Part shown: piece after piece, positions 1-11,321 of the stretch | Numbering within the stretch: the stretch's first letter is position 1 | Layout: each line of letters starts with the position of its first letter | Source: Tsukamurella asaccharolytica | Lineage (GTDB): Bacteria; Actinomycetota; Actinomycetes; Mycobacteriales; Mycobacteriaceae | Length of the DNA stretch: 64,000 nt | Reading direction: 5' to 3' | Assembly (NCBI RefSeq): GCF_007858435.1 | Contig: NZ_VIGW01000003.1 | Location: 186,001 to 250,000 of the forward strand | The notes under the pieces: model-generated | Seen by the model: the letters and a program-made list of their open reading frames with translations, nothing else | What the model was told of the DNA's origin: nothing | Database searches by the model: none | Program-made: the position numbers and the translations under genes

Positions 1-734
1 GGGGATGCCGGTACCCTCGACGGCGCTCTGCGTGAGCACCGGCGGGCGCCACAGGGAGCCGGGCGGGTGGATCAGGCGCAGCGCGCTCGACAGCTCGCGG
101 GCGGCGACGCGCGCCTCGACGACGTGGTCACCGTCGGCCTTGTTGACCGCCACCACGTCGGCGAGTTCGAGGACGCCCTTCTTGATGCCCTGCAGCTGAT
201 CGCCCGTGCGCGCCAGGGTGAGGAAGGTGAAGGTGTCGACCATGTTCGCGACGGTGACCTCGGACTGCCCGACGCCGACGGTCTCGACCAGGACCACGTC
301 GAAGCCGGCGGCCTCCATGAGCACCATGGTCTCGCGGGTGGCCTTCGCGACGCCGCCGAGGGTGCCCGAGGTCGGCGACGGACGGATGTACGCGCGCGGG
401 TTCACCGCGAGCGTGCCCATCCGGGTCTTGTCGCCCAGGATCGAACCGCCGCTGCGGGTGGACGACGGATCCACCGCGAGGACGGCGACCTTGTGCCCCA
501 GCGAGATCAGGTGGTTGCCCAGGGCCTCGATGGTGGTCGACTTCCCCACCCCCGGCACGCCCGTGATCCCGACGCGGGTGGCGATCGGCGCGTCCGGTCC
601 CGGCGTCACCGCGAGCAGCAGCTCCTGCGCCAGGGCCTGGTGATCGGGCCGGCGGGATTCGACCATCGTGATAGCGCGCGCCAACAGGGCGCGCTTGTCG
701 GCCCGCACCCCGTCCGCGAGCTCGGCGACGGTGA

Positions 735-738
<4 letters not shown>
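1..738 (-). CDS. meaB: Methylmalonyl-CoA mutase-associated GTPase MeaB (C-terminus beyond window)
   Basis: G3E-family GTPase chaperone that protects methylmalonyl-CoA mutase and gates loading of its adenosylcobalamin cofactor. 246 codons are visible and the C-terminus lies off the left edge. Walker [10 protein letters not shown] is at about residues 60-68, a switch segment ETVGVGQSE at 152-160, and the guanine-specificity motif NKAD at 199-202, all typical of MeaB/ArgK. The start is a GTG whose last bases overlap the mutB stop (GTGA), so it is translationally coupled as last gene of mutA-mutB-meaB. The order matches M. tuberculosis Rv1492-Rv1493-Rv1496. Identification is secure. Confidence 0.96.
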
Positions 739-2966
<2,228 letters not shown>

Positions 2967-2967
2967 C

Positions 2968-4761
2968 TCATGCCCCCAGCCGGGTCAGCAGATCGTCGAG
3001 CGCGGCGGCGGCGTCGATCTTCGCGTGCAGGTAGATGTCGATGAGGCCGTCGTCGACCGTGCCGGGCGCGCCCGCGAGCAGCACCAACCACCCCTCGTCG
3101 CGGAGCGAGCGCGCGAGCGCCTCCCCCTCGGCGGCGTAGCCAGCATCGGATCCCGCGAGAGCGGCGACCCGCACGCCCGGCGAGCCGTCGAGCGTCGCGG
3201 TGCCGGCGGCCTGCTCGGCCGCGTCGGGGACCGTCTCGATCCCGCCGGAGGCGAGCAGGTTGGTCAGGAAGGTCGACCGGCCGTTGTGCTGCGCGACGGT
3301 GCCGATCGTCACCATCCGGATCCGCGGCCGGACGCCGTGCTCGCGCAGGAAGGAGTCGGAACGGGTGCGCAGGGCCTCGAAGGGCGCGGCGTACGACCGC
3401 ACGACGGGGCCGTTCGTCGCGGCCGACGGTGCCACGGGCGGCTCCGCCAGGTTGGGGAACTCGTTGACGCCGGTGATCTTGCGCGCGCGCCGGGCCACGG
3501 CGGCGTCGCGGCGGTCGGCGGACTCGCCGAGCTGCGCCGCGACGACCTCCTCCGCGGCGGCGCGGGCGAAGCCGCCCGCGCCCTCGACGGACTGGAGAAC
3601 GCCCCAGGCGGCGCGGGCGAGGTCGTCGGTGAGCGATTCAACGTGCCACGAGCCGGCCCCGGGGTCCACGACGCGGCCGAGGTTCGACTCCTCGAGCAGC
3701 AGCAGCTGCGTGTTGCGGGCGATGCGCCGGGCGAAGGCGGCCGAATAGCCCTCGATGCCGGCGGGCAGAGCCTCGTCGTAGTCCAGGGTCGTGACGTAGT
3801 CGGCGCCGCCCAGGCCCGCGCCGAAGGCGGCGACGGTGGTGCGGAGCAGGTTCACCCAGGGGTCGCGCTGCGTCGTCGCGGCGAGCGAGGTGACGGCGTG
3901 CACGGGCGCGTTCCCGGCCGCGGGGGCACCGAGGTGCTGCGCGACGCGGGCCCAGACCGTGCGCCAGGCGCGGATCTTGGCGAGTGTGAGGAACTGGTCG
4001 TCGGTCGCGGCGAGCCGGATCGTGAGCTGATTAAGCGCGGCGGCGGCGGTCAGGCCGGCCGCGGTGAGCACGCGCACCGTGTCCAGCGCGGCGGCCGCGG
4101 TCAGGCCCAGCTCCTGGGCGGCAGTCGCGCCGGCGTTGTGCAGGTCGGCACCGTCGGCGACGAGGGCGCGCACGTCCTCGGTGCGGGCGTCGGCGGCGCG
4201 GGCCAGCTCGACGGCCTCGTCGACGGAGACGTCGGCACGACCGACGACCTGCGAGGTCAGCGGCGCCGCGCCGAGGCTCACGCGGACCAGGTCGGCGCGG
4301 TAGGCGTCGGACTCGGCTGCCCTGTCGAGCGCGGCGTAGACCTGCGCCGCGGCGTCGGCGGCCCCGCCCCCGGCGGTGAGCAGGATCGGCGCCATGTCGG
4401 GGTAGACGCCCTCGAGGAGCGCCGCGGGGTCGGGTCGGGTGAGCCACAGCGCACTCGCACCGGACTCCAGCGCGCCCAGCACGTCGGCGGCATCGGTGGT
4501 GGCGTCGAAACGCTCGGCGACCTTCCAGCCGAGCCGCACGTCCGGGGTGGGATTGCCGCCGCGGACGAACGGGAAGGTGCCGGGCAGCGGATCCTCGGGT
4601 AGCTCGTCGCGCTGCGAGTAGAGCGGCGCGATCTGCACGCCGTCGTCCTCCGTGAGGGCGGTCAGCGAGGCGATCGGGTCCTCGGGCGCCGTGCCGCCGC
4701 GCGACTTGGCGAGCACGGCGCCGACGGACTCGCGCCATGCCTCGTACGGACTGTCCACCAC
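2968..4761 (-). CDS. mutA: Methylmalonyl-CoA mutase small (beta) subunit
   Basis: Non-catalytic partner of MutB. It resembles MutB along its length, but the C-terminal cobalamin-like domain has [10 protein letters not shown] where MutB has DGHDRG, so the axial histidine motif is lost, as in actinobacterial small subunits. I chose the GTG at 4761 (597 residues) because AGGAGG lies 5 bases upstream. A GTG at 4758 is also possible, and a GTG at 4791 would add ten residues but lacks a ribosome site. It is first gene of the mutA-mutB-meaB operon. The 120-base gap to the divergent TVP38 gene must hold both promoters. Confidence 0.95.
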   Translation of the reverse strand: MVDSPYEAWRESVGAVLAKSRGGTAPEDPIASLTALTEDDGVQIAPLYSQRDELPEDPLPGTFPFVRGGNPTPDVRLGWKVAERFDATTDAADVLGALESGASALWLTRPDPAALLEGVYPDMAPILLTAGGGAADAAAQVYAALDRAAESDAYRADLVRVSLGAAPLTSQVVGRADVSVDEAVELARAADARTEDVRALVADGADLHNAGATAAQELGLTAAAALDTVRVLTAAGLTAAAALNQLTIRLAATDDQFLTLAKIRAWRTVWARVAQHLGAPAAGNAPVHAVTSLAATTQRDPWVNLLRTTVAAFGAGLGGADYVTTLDYDEALPAGIEGYSAAFARRIARNTQLLLLEESNLGRVVDPGAGSWHVESLTDDLARAAWGVLQSVEGAGGFARAAAEEVVAAQLGESADRRDAAVARRARKITGVNEFPNLAEPPVAPSAATNGPVVRSYAAPFEALRTRSDSFLREHGVRPRIRMVTIGTVAQHNGRSTFLTNLLASGGIETVPDAAEQAAGTATLDGSPGVRVAALAGSDAGYAAEGEALARSLRDEGWLVLLAGAPGTVDDGLIDIYLHAKIDAAAALDDLLTRLGA

Positions 4762-4869
4762 GTGGGCCTCCTCACCTGTGGCCGCGCACACGCACGACCC
4801 CGCACCCGCCGTCGCGTCACAACGGCGTCCGAGAACTCACGTTAACCGATTGCACCTACTACGCCCCAG

Positions 4870-4875
4870 TAGGGT
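4870..4875 (+). promoter_or_regulatory. -10 box of leaderless TVP38 gene
   Basis: TAGGGT fits the TANNNT -10 form and ends 6 bases before the GTG at 4882, so transcription would begin at or beside the start codon. No convincing -35 seen. Confidence 0.5.
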
Positions 4876-4881
4876 CGTCCC

Positions 4882-5571
4882 GTGGGTGCCAACGAATCTC
4901 GGATCCGGCCCGGCGACCGCGGACTGGTGCTCCGGGCGGCCGTCGGCGGCGCCGCGATCCTCGGACTGGTCGTCCTCGGCATGCTGCTACCGCACCCCGG
5001 CGCCGCCACGATCAGGGCCTGGGCGGATTCGACGGGGCCGTGGTTCCTCGTCCTGTTCTTCGTGGCGCACGCGGTGATCACGGTGTTTCCGATCCCGCGG
5101 ACCATTTTCACGGTCTCGGCGGGATTCCTGTTCGGCCCCGTCGTGGGGATCGCGGTGTGCATGGCCGCATCGACCGTCGCGGCGTCGATCGCCTTCCTCG
5201 GGGTGCGGGAGGTCGATCGGCGGCACCCGTCGCGCGTGATCGCACGGGCCCGGGAGCACCGCGCGTACGCCCCGATCGCCGCCCGCCTGCGGGCCCGCGG
5301 TTGGCTCGCCGTCGGGTCGCTGCGACTCATCGCCCCCGCGCCCTTCTCCCTCGTCAACTACGCGTCGGCGCTGTCTCCGGTGCGCTTCTGGCCGTACTTC
5401 GGCGCGACGGTGGCGGGCCTTGCGCCCGGCACGATCGCGGTCGTCCTCCTCGGCGACGCGCTGACCGGGGAGTCGTCGCCGTGGCTCGTGGTGATCAGCG
5501 GCGCGCTGATGGCCATCGGCATCGCGGGCCTGCTCCTTGACGCTCGCATGCCCGCAAGACCTGAGGCTTGA
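4882..5571 (+). CDS. TVP38/TMEM64 (VTT domain) membrane protein
   Basis: Integral membrane protein of the DedA-like VTT family (229 residues), homologous by position to M. tuberculosis Rv1491c. A first membrane segment at about 17-36 is followed by the family signature around FPIPRTIF (69-76) and the glycine-rich re-entrant region GFLFGPVVG (81-89), then further hydrophobic helices to the C-terminus. Family members act in lipid or small-solute transport across the membrane; the substrate here is unknown. It is monocistronic and divergent from mutA, with a GTG start and no Shine-Dalgarno sequence, consistent with a leaderless message. Confidence 0.85.
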   Translation: MGANESRIRPGDRGLVLRAAVGGAAILGLVVLGMLLPHPGAATIRAWADSTGPWFLVLFFVAHAVITVFPIPRTIFTVSAGFLFGPVVGIAVCMAASTVAASIAFLGVREVDRRHPSRVIARAREHRAYAPIAARLRARGWLAVGSLRLIAPAPFSLVNYASALSPVRFWPYFGATVAGLAPGTIAVVLLGDALTGESSPWLVVISGALMAIGIAGLLLDARMPARPEA

Positions 5572-5576
5572 TCATT

Positions 5577-5592
5577 AGATCCGCAAGGATCT
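5577..5592 (+). terminator. Small GNRA-loop hairpin after TVP38 gene
   Basis: AGATCC and GGATCT form a perfect 6-bp stem closed by a GCAA loop just after the stop codon. There is no T-run, so this is a weak terminator or an mRNA 3' stabiliser. Confidence 0.35.
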
Positions 5593-5685
5593 GGGCCTGC
5601 GCTGTCGTGCGCTGACGCGAAGAAGATTCTCTATGTCATCCTAGAAAGTCCTTGTCAAGATCTGTTTTTGTTCGATGTGACCCAC

Positions 5686-5691
5686 GATAAT
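5686..5691 (+). promoter_or_regulatory. -10 box of leaderless DUF222/HNH gene
   Basis: GATAAT ends 7 bases before the ATG at 5699. It sits in a locally A+T-rich stretch (about 5630-5700), unlike the surroundings. Confidence 0.55.
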
Positions 5692-5698
5692 AGAAGCT

Positions 5699-7498
5699 AT
5701 GAGCTACTCGGACGACGCATTCACGCTGGGCAGGCGGGTGTCGACGCCGCTGCCGGCGGTGCTCGACGGTGCGGTGTCCGGGTTGACCGCGGCGGGTGCG
5801 CTGTCGCGGTTGCGGGTGTTGACGGTGGAGCAGAACCGGCTGGAGGCGGAACGGTCGGCGGTGCTGACCAGGCTGTACGAGTTGCGTGACGACGCGCGTC
5901 GAGTCCGGGAGGAATCCTCCCGGCGGTTCGTCGACGACTGGGACGAGTTGGTGGCGGAGGTCGGCGCCGCGCTGGGAACCGGCCGCAGCGCCGCGGCCGC
6001 GGCGGTGCATCGTGGACTGGATCTGCGGGAGCGGTGCCCGCGCCTGTTCGAGTTGTTCGCCGCCGGAAAGGTGTCGCTGTCGTTGGCGCGGGAGGTGCTG
6101 CGGGCGTCTACCGCGGTGCTCGATGGGCAGGTCGCGAAGGTCTTCGATGAGCGGATCACCGCGTGGCTCGCGGTCCGGTGCGAGCAGTCGCTCACGGTGC
6201 GGGCGGTGGCGGACGCAGCGAAGAGTGTCCTCACCCGACTCGACCCCGCTGCGGCGCGCGACACGCCGCCGGCGCCGCCACGGGAGCGGCTCGACTTCCA
6301 CACCCGTGCGGACGGGTTGGTCGATCTGGAGGCGGTGATGCCGAAGTCGGAGGCGTTGCGGTTGTCCGCGCTGATCGGTCCGCTGGCGCAGTCGGTGTGC
6401 CGGGACGATGGCCGCACCCTGGGGCAGCGGCAGGTGGCCGCACTCGTCGCGTTGGCCGAGGGCTACGAGACCCTGGCATGCCTGTGCGGCAAGAAATCCT
6501 GCGACCTGCGTCAAGCTCGTCCGCGGACCAGTGCGGTGTCGCAGGAGATCCGGGCCCTGGCGGTGATCGTCCTCAACGAGACCGACCTCGCCGACGCCAC
6601 GGCCGACGCCACTGACGAGGCGGCGGCCCCGCCCGAACCCGAACTCGACCTGGTCACCGATGACGCCGTAGACGAGGCGGGTCACGTCGCGACCGATGAC
6701 ACCGCGGACGAGCACGACGAGGGCGCCGAGGCCGGTAGCGGTATCGATCCGCGCCGCCGCGGGGCGGTGATCCTCGCCGGGGACCCGGGCATCACCGGCC
6801 CGGCCACCGTCGAACAGGCGCGGGAGCTGATCGCCGCCACGCAGACGCAGTGGCGGGTCCTGGGCCGCCGCGACCCGGCGACCGGGGAGGTCCACGCCCG
6901 CGGCGCCGGCGGATACCGGCCCACCTGGTACCAGCTGCTGGTCATGCGCCTGACCTACCCGACCTGCGTCTTCCCCGGCTGCAGCGTGGCCTCAGACCGA
7001 TGCCAGGCCGACCACGTCGCCGAATACGACCACCACGATCCCGCCACCGGGGGAACCACCGCCGTCGCCGGCCGTGGCTCACCGGGGAACCTGGTACCGC
7101 TGTGCGGCTTCCACCACCGCATCAAGACCGAGACGGGCTGGCTCTCCGACCTGCTGCCCGACGGCACCGTCGAATGGCGACACCCCGCAGGAGGAGTCCA
7201 CGCCGTCCCACCCGGCACCGCCCGCGAACTCCTTCCGGGGCTCGAACGGATCATCTGGGACGTACCCGAACCCGCACCCGCGAAACTCAGGAACCCCGAC
7301 TGGCTCGCCTCCGCCGCGAAACGTCGCGCGCAAGCCCGCCGCGCCCTCCGCGCCCAGAACCAGCTCCTCCGCGAGGAACACCGAGAACACCGCACCGCCG
7401 CGGCGGAACAACGCGCCCGGGAGCGGGAGCGTGCCGAAGCCGAAACCGTGGGCGAGGGCTACGACGACACCGCGCCCCTCCGACCGCCGCCGTTCTAG
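5699..7498 (+). CDS. DUF222 / HNH endonuclease (13E12 repeat family)
   Basis: 599-residue member of the multicopy DUF222-HNH family common in Mycobacterium, Gordonia and Tsukamurella. The N-terminal two thirds is the helical DUF222 region; an acidic Ala/Asp/Glu-rich linker follows (about 300-345). The C-terminal HNH nuclease has Cys423-x4-Cys428, the DH pair at 438-439, an Asn in GNLVPLC and HH at 472-473, so metal and catalytic residues look intact. Its role is unproven; the family is often viewed as a mobile or selfish nuclease. It stands alone, ends with a 4-base convergent overlap with the HAD gene, and has no counterpart at this place in the M. tuberculosis order. Confidence 0.9.
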   Translation: MSYSDDAFTLGRRVSTPLPAVLDGAVSGLTAAGALSRLRVLTVEQNRLEAERSAVLTRLYELRDDARRVREESSRRFVDDWDELVAEVGAALGTGRSAAAAAVHRGLDLRERCPRLFELFAAGKVSLSLAREVLRASTAVLDGQVAKVFDERITAWLAVRCEQSLTVRAVADAAKSVLTRLDPAAARDTPPAPPRERLDFHTRADGLVDLEAVMPKSEALRLSALIGPLAQSVCRDDGRTLGQRQVAALVALAEGYETLACLCGKKSCDLRQARPRTSAVSQEIRALAVIVLNETDLADATADATDEAAAPPEPELDLVTDDAVDEAGHVATDDTADEHDEGAEAGSGIDPRRRGAVILAGDPGITGPATVEQARELIAATQTQWRVLGRRDPATGEVHARGAGGYRPTWYQLLVMRLTYPTCVFPGCSVASDRCQADHVAEYDHHDPATGGTTAVAGRGSPGNLVPLCGFHHRIKTETGWLSDLLPDGTVEWRHPAGGVHAVPPGTARELLPGLERIIWDVPEPAPAKLRNPDWLASAAKRRAQARRALRAQNQLLREEHREHRTAAAEQRARERERAEAETVGEGYDDTAPLRPPPF

Positions 7499-8196
7499 GA
7501 CGTGGCGAGGAGCCCCGGAATGTCGACGACGCCGCCGAGTACGTGGTCGGCGCCCGCGTCGGCGAGTACCTGCGGGTCGGCCTTGCCCGTGAGCACCCCC
7601 ACGGAGAGCGCACCCGCGTTGCTCGCGGCCTGCACGTCGACAGCGGTGTCGCCCGCGGCCAGCACGCGGCGCACGTCGCGCACGCCGGTGCGCTCCATCG
7701 CGCGGTGGATCATGTACGGCGCCGGGCGGCCCGCGGCCACGTCGGAGGTGGTGACCACGGCGTCGACGACCGCGTCGGCACCGTCGCCGATCGTCCAGCC
7801 GAGCGCGGCGAGGAGCGGGAGGGCGACGGCATCGTCGAAGCCGGTGGTGAGGGCGACCTTGACGCCCCGGCCCCGCAGCTCGGCGAGCGCGGCGGGCACT
7901 CCGTCGATCGCGGTGGGCGGGCTCGCGGCGTAGGCCTCCTGCAGGCGTTCGCGGAAGCGCGCGAAGCCGGCGTCGACGCGATTGGGTGTGGGCTCGACGC
8001 CGCCCAGTCGCAGCAGGTTGGCGATGGCCTCCACCTTGTCGGTGCCCATCCACACCTGCAGGTCGGCCTGCGCGACGGACGCCCCACCGTCCTCGACGGC
8101 CCCGCGCAGCGCCTCGTACACGGCGCCGCCGTCGTCGATCGTGGTGCCGGCCATATCCAGCGCGACGAGTTCGATGGTGCGGTCGGATGCGGTCAT
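7495..8196 (-). CDS. Phosphonatase-like HAD hydrolase (PhnX-like, TIGR03351 type)
   Basis: HAD-superfamily hydrolase related to phosphonoacetaldehyde hydrolase, expected to cleave the C-P bond of a phosphono-aldehyde made by the neighbouring oxidoreductase. Nucleophile Asp14 lies in LDMAGTTID. Lys54 in MGTDK occupies the position of the Schiff-base lysine in the MGxxK segment of PhnX. The acidic HAD motif is in AAGDTAVDV. 233 residues, slightly shorter than PhnX (about 265-270). It is the second gene of a gntR-phnX-like operon (4-base overlap). Which phosphonate is used cannot be told from sequence. Confidence 0.85.
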   Translation of the reverse strand: MTASDRTIELVALDMAGTTIDDGGAVYEALRGAVEDGGASVAQADLQVWMGTDKVEAIANLLRLGGVEPTPNRVDAGFARFRERLQEAYAASPPTAIDGVPAALAELRGRGVKVALTTGFDDAVALPLLAALGWTIGDGADAVVDAVVTTSDVAAGRPAPYMIHRAMERTGVRDVRRVLAAGDTAVDVQAASNAGALSVGVLTGKADPQVLADAGADHVLGGVVDIPGLLATS

Positions 8197-8963
8197 GCGT
8201 CTCTCCTGACGGGTACGGATCGCAGCGCCGGCTGGTTCGCCGGGGGCGCCGCGAAGAGTCGGTTCTCGACGATCACGGTGGTCACGCCGGGGACGTAGCG
8301 ATCCTCGCTGTATTCGACGACGTCGCCGGCGGCGTCGGTGGTGGTGCGGCGCACTCGCAGCAGTGGGGCGCCCTCCGGGAGACCGAGCTGCGCCGCGTCC
8401 TCGGCGGAGGCGGCGACGGCGTCGATCCGATGCGTGGAGGCGTAGAGGTCGGCGCCCGCGTCCAGAAGGAAGCGGTTCACCGAGCCGGAGTCAGGATCGA
8501 ACTCCATGAGGCGCCGCCCCAGCGCCCAGACGAAGTACATGGTCTCGCAGAGGGCCGGCGTGCCGTCGAGCGTGCGGACGCGGCGGAGCTCGAGCACTGG
8601 CTCGCCGGGGTCGACCTGGAGCCGCTCGGCGATGTCCGCGGTGGCGGGGACCCGCGCCTGCAGGGTGGTGCGCTGCCCGGGTTCGCGGCCCTGCTCGCGC
8701 GCCCAGGCGGTGAACGATCCGAGGGCGCTGGCGCTGTGACTGGGGACGTTGCGGCGGACGATCGGCGAGCGCCCCTGGCCGCCGACGATCAGGCCCTCCG
8801 CGCGGAGCGTCGCCAGCGCCTGCCGAACCGGCCCGCGGGACGTTCCGAACTCCTCGCACAACAGGGCCTCGCTCGGAGCCTGTTCTCCCTCGGGCCAGCG
8901 ACCGGAGGCGATCCGCGCACGGAACTCCGTGGCGAGGCGTTGATGAAGGGGAGCTGCACTCAT
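8193..8963 (-). CDS. GntR/HutC-family repressor of the aminophosphonate cassette
   Basis: 256-residue regulator with an N-terminal winged helix-turn-helix (about 5-70; recognition segment near TSRGPVRQALATLR) and a C-terminal UTRA ligand-binding domain (about 90-245). HutC-subfamily proteins usually bind a pathway metabolite and release DNA. It is transcribed away from the FAD oxidoreductase and transporter genes and overlaps the HAD gene by 4 bases. Similar TTG-N6-CA(A/T) sequences lie over its own -10 box and over the divergent promoter, so it probably represses itself and the transporter operon. The ligand is presumably a phosphonate, by context. Confidence 0.88.
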   Translation of the reverse strand: MSAAPLHQRLATEFRARIASGRWPEGEQAPSEALLCEEFGTSRGPVRQALATLRAEGLIVGGQGRSPIVRRNVPSHSASALGSFTAWAREQGREPGQRTTLQARVPATADIAERLQVDPGEPVLELRRVRTLDGTPALCETMYFVWALGRRLMEFDPDSGSVNRFLLDAGADLYASTHRIDAVAASAEDAAQLGLPEGAPLLRVRRTTTDAAGDVVEYSEDRYVPGVTTVIVENRLFAAPPANQPALRSVPVRRDA

Positions 8964-8967
8964 AGCG

Positions 8968-8979
8968 TTGAGTATACAA
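8968..8979. promoter_or_regulatory. Putative GntR operator over the gntR -10 box
   Basis: TTGAGTATACAA is a TTG-N6-CAA inverted repeat five bases from the gntR ATG. On the minus strand it contains TATACT (8976-8971), a good -10 box 7 bases before that ATG. Binding here would block a leaderless gntR transcript. Confidence 0.5.
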
Positions 8980-9056
8980 GCCGGAGTATTCCCGACCCGA
9001 TTCTTGGGTGAACGCCGGGTGAACTATGGCTTTACCTGGATGTACAGCGACACAAC

Positions 9057-9068
9057 TTGTATAGACAT
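9057..9068. promoter_or_regulatory. Putative second GntR operator / -10 of phosphonate operon
   Basis: TTGTATAGACAT repeats the TTG-N6-CA(A/T) pattern of the site at 8968-8979 and includes TATAGA (9060-9065), a possible -10 for the plus-strand FAD oxidoreductase/transporter operon. That gene has a Shine-Dalgarno-like AGGAG at 9112-9116. Confidence 0.45.
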
Positions 9069-9118
9069 CTGGAGATCTGTCTTGCCAAGCGTGCCGCCGG
9101 GTCGCCACTCTAGGAGCC

Positions 9119-10225
9119 ATGAACACCGCAACGGACGTCCTCGTCGTCGGCGCCGGCATCGTGGGCCTGGCGCACGCCGTCGAAGCCCTCGACCGGGGCC
9201 TGACGGTCACCGTCGTCGACCGCGACCGTCGCGCCGTCGGCGCCTCGATCCGCAACTTCGGACACGCGTGCGTCACCGGCCAGTCCGGCGACCTCGCCGA
9301 GCTCGCACAGCTGGCCCGCGAGCGATGGCTCGACCTGGACGGTCGCGCCGGCCTCGCTGTCCGCGCCACCGGCGGACTCGCCGTCGCCCGCCACGCGACC
9401 GAGCTCGCCGTCCTCGATGAGCTCGCCGCGGCACGGCCCGCCGAGGTCGCCCTGCGCACCGTCGACGAAGTCCGGGCTGCGCTCCCCGGCGGCGGCGCGA
9501 ACGACATCGTCGGCGGCGCCGCGCTGCTCGCCGATCTGCGGGTGGACCCGCGGGTCACCGTCGCGCGACTGGCCGCCTGGGTCGACGCGCAGGCCGGCGC
9601 GCAGGTGCGGTTCGGCACCTCCTATCTCGGCTTCGACGGCGCGCGCGCTCACACCAGCCGCGGTCACATCGCGGCGGAACGGGTGATCGTCTGCGTCGGG
9701 CACGATCTCGACCACCTGTACCCCGGTCTCGCCGAGGAGCACCAGGTGCAGCGGTGCGCCCTGCAGATGGCCCGCGCGGCGGACCCGGGCGCCGTCGTCG
9801 CGCCCGCCGTCCTCACCGCGACCTCGCTACTGCGCTACCCCGCGTTCGCGGAGACCGCGGCCGCCGCCGCGCTCCGCACGCGGATGGAGGCCGACCGGCC
9901 CGACCTGCTGGGCATCGACGCGAACGTCATGTTCACGCAACGCCCCGACGGCACCCTGCTCATCGGCGACTCGCACCACACGGATGTCGCCGTCGAGCCC
10001 TTCCTCGACGAGGCCGTCACCGAGATCCTCCGCACCGAGGCCGCCCGCGTATTGGGCGTCGGCGGGCTACGGATCATCGAGCGCTGGCAGGGCGTCTACG
10101 CCTCGAGCCCGGTGCGCCCCTACCTCGTCGCCGAACCGGAGGAGCGCCTCAGTGTGCGCATCGTGACCTCCGGCGTCGGCATGACCATCGCCCACGGCCT
10201 CGCCCGGCGCCACTTCCCGACCTGA
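9119..10225 (+). CDS. FAD-dependent oxidoreductase, TIGR03364 type (aminophosphonate oxidase)
   Basis: 368-residue DAO-family flavoprotein. The N-terminal dinucleotide-binding motif VVGAGIVGLAH is at about 10-20, followed by VVDRD, and a C-terminal FAD/substrate segment ends near SGVGMTIAHGLA. This subfamily is repeatedly found beside PhnX-like HAD hydrolases and is thought to oxidatively deaminate an aminophosphonate related to 2-aminoethylphosphonate, giving an aldehyde for the hydrolase. Context fits: a divergent gntR-HAD operon and a downstream importer. The precise amine (2-AEP, hydroxylated or N-methylated forms) is not determined by sequence. Confidence 0.85.
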   Translation: MNTATDVLVVGAGIVGLAHAVEALDRGLTVTVVDRDRRAVGASIRNFGHACVTGQSGDLAELAQLARERWLDLDGRAGLAVRATGGLAVARHATELAVLDELAAARPAEVALRTVDEVRAALPGGGANDIVGGAALLADLRVDPRVTVARLAAWVDAQAGAQVRFGTSYLGFDGARAHTSRGHIAAERVIVCVGHDLDHLYPGLAEEHQVQRCALQMARAADPGAVVAPAVLTATSLLRYPAFAETAAAAALRTRMEADRPDLLGIDANVMFTQRPDGTLLIGDSHHTDVAVEPFLDEAVTEILRTEAARVLGVGGLRIIERWQGVYASSPVRPYLVAEPEERLSVRIVTSGVGMTIAHGLARRHFPT

Positions 10226-10289
10226 CCCGACCGAACTCCCCTCCCACACCACCCACCTGCGCTCCACAGACACCGAAGGACACTCCCCC

Positions 10290-11321
10290 ATGCGCATCAC
10301 CCGTTCCCTCTCTGCGATCACGGCCGTGGCCGCCGTCTTCGCGGTCGCCGCGTGCGGCGGCACCGGCGGCGGCACCGGCTCGTCGGACACCGTCACCGTC
10401 TACAGCGCCGACGGCCTCGGCGATTGGTACAAGGCCGAGTTCGAGGATTTCACCAAGAACACCGGCGTCAAGGTCGCGCTCGTCGAGGCGGGCTCCGGCG
10501 AGGTCGTCTCCCGCGCCCAGAAGGAGAAGGCGAACCCGCAGGTCGACGTCCTCGTCACCCTGCCTCCGTTCATCCAACAGGCCCAGCAGCAGGGCTCACT
10601 CGTGAAGTCCGATGTCGACACGTCCGCCGTGCCGGACGCGCTGAAGTCCGCCGACGGCACCTACGTCGCCCTGGTCAACAACTACTTCGCCATGATCCGC
10701 AACACCGCGGCGCAGCCGAAGCCGGCCGACTGGGCCGAGTTCACCGGGCCCGCCTACCGGCAGAAGATCCAGTACTCCACGCCCGGTAAGGCCGGGGACG
10801 GCACCGCCCTGCTGCTGCTCCTCCAGCACATCATGGGCAAGGAGGCGGCGCTGAAGTACCTCACGGACCTCCAGCCGAACAACGTCGGCCCGTCGACGTC
10901 CACCGGCAAGCTCGGTCCCAAGACGTCCAAGGGAGAGCTGATCGTTGCGAACTCCGACGTGCAGATGGCGCTCGCCGCCATCGCCGCCGACAAGGTCGCC
11001 TACGAAGTCTTCTACCCCACCTACCAGGGCAAGCGGACCACGCTGTCGCTGCCGTACTACATGGGTCTCGCCGACAAGGCGCCCCACGCGGCGAACGGCA
11101 AGAAGCTCATGGAGCACCTGCTCTCGAAGGACGTCCAGCAGAACGTCCCGGCCCGCGCCTGGGGCGCGCCCGTCCGCACCGACGTCACTCCGTCCGGCCC
11201 GCAGTGGGACGCCTTCCAGAAGGCGATCGACGGCGTCGAGATCTGGAACCCGAACTGGGACGAGATCCTCGGCGGCTTGGACGCCGACATCAAGGACTAC
11301 GACAAGGCGACGGGGCAGTGA
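10290..11321 (+). CDS. 2-aminoethylphosphonate-type ABC transporter substrate-binding lipoprotein
   Basis: 343-residue extracellular solute-binding protein. A signal peptide ends in a lipobox with Cys22 (AVAAC), so it is a membrane-anchored lipoprotein. The mature protein has the iron/thiamine/phosphonate-type binding fold (early VTVYSADGL strand; later VLVTLPPF). Its place between the aminophosphonate oxidase and PhnT/PhnU/PhnV-like genes argues for aminophosphonate uptake; a ferric-iron binder is the main alternative. It overlaps the ATPase gene by 4 bases. RBS-like AAGGA lies upstream. Confidence 0.8.
   Translation: MRITRSLSAITAVAAVFAVAACGGTGGGTGSSDTVTVYSADGLGDWYKAEFEDFTKNTGVKVALVEAGSGEVVSRAQKEKANPQVDVLVTLPPFIQQAQQQGSLVKSDVDTSAVPDALKSADGTYVALVNNYFAMIRNTAAQPKPADWAEFTGPAYRQKIQYSTPGKAGDGTALLLLLQHIMGKEAALKYLTDLQPNNVGPSTSTGKLGPKTSKGELIVANSDVQMALAAIAADKVAYEVFYPTYQGKRTTLSLPYYMGLADKAPHAANGKKLMEHLLSKDVQQNVPARAWGAPVRTDVTPSGPQWDAFQKAIDGVEIWNPNWDEILGGLDADIKDYDKATGQ

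Noticed and set aside
4762-4791. Upstream GTG start for mutA at 4791
   Set aside because: No ribosome site precedes it, while AGGAGG sits 5 bases before GTG 4761.
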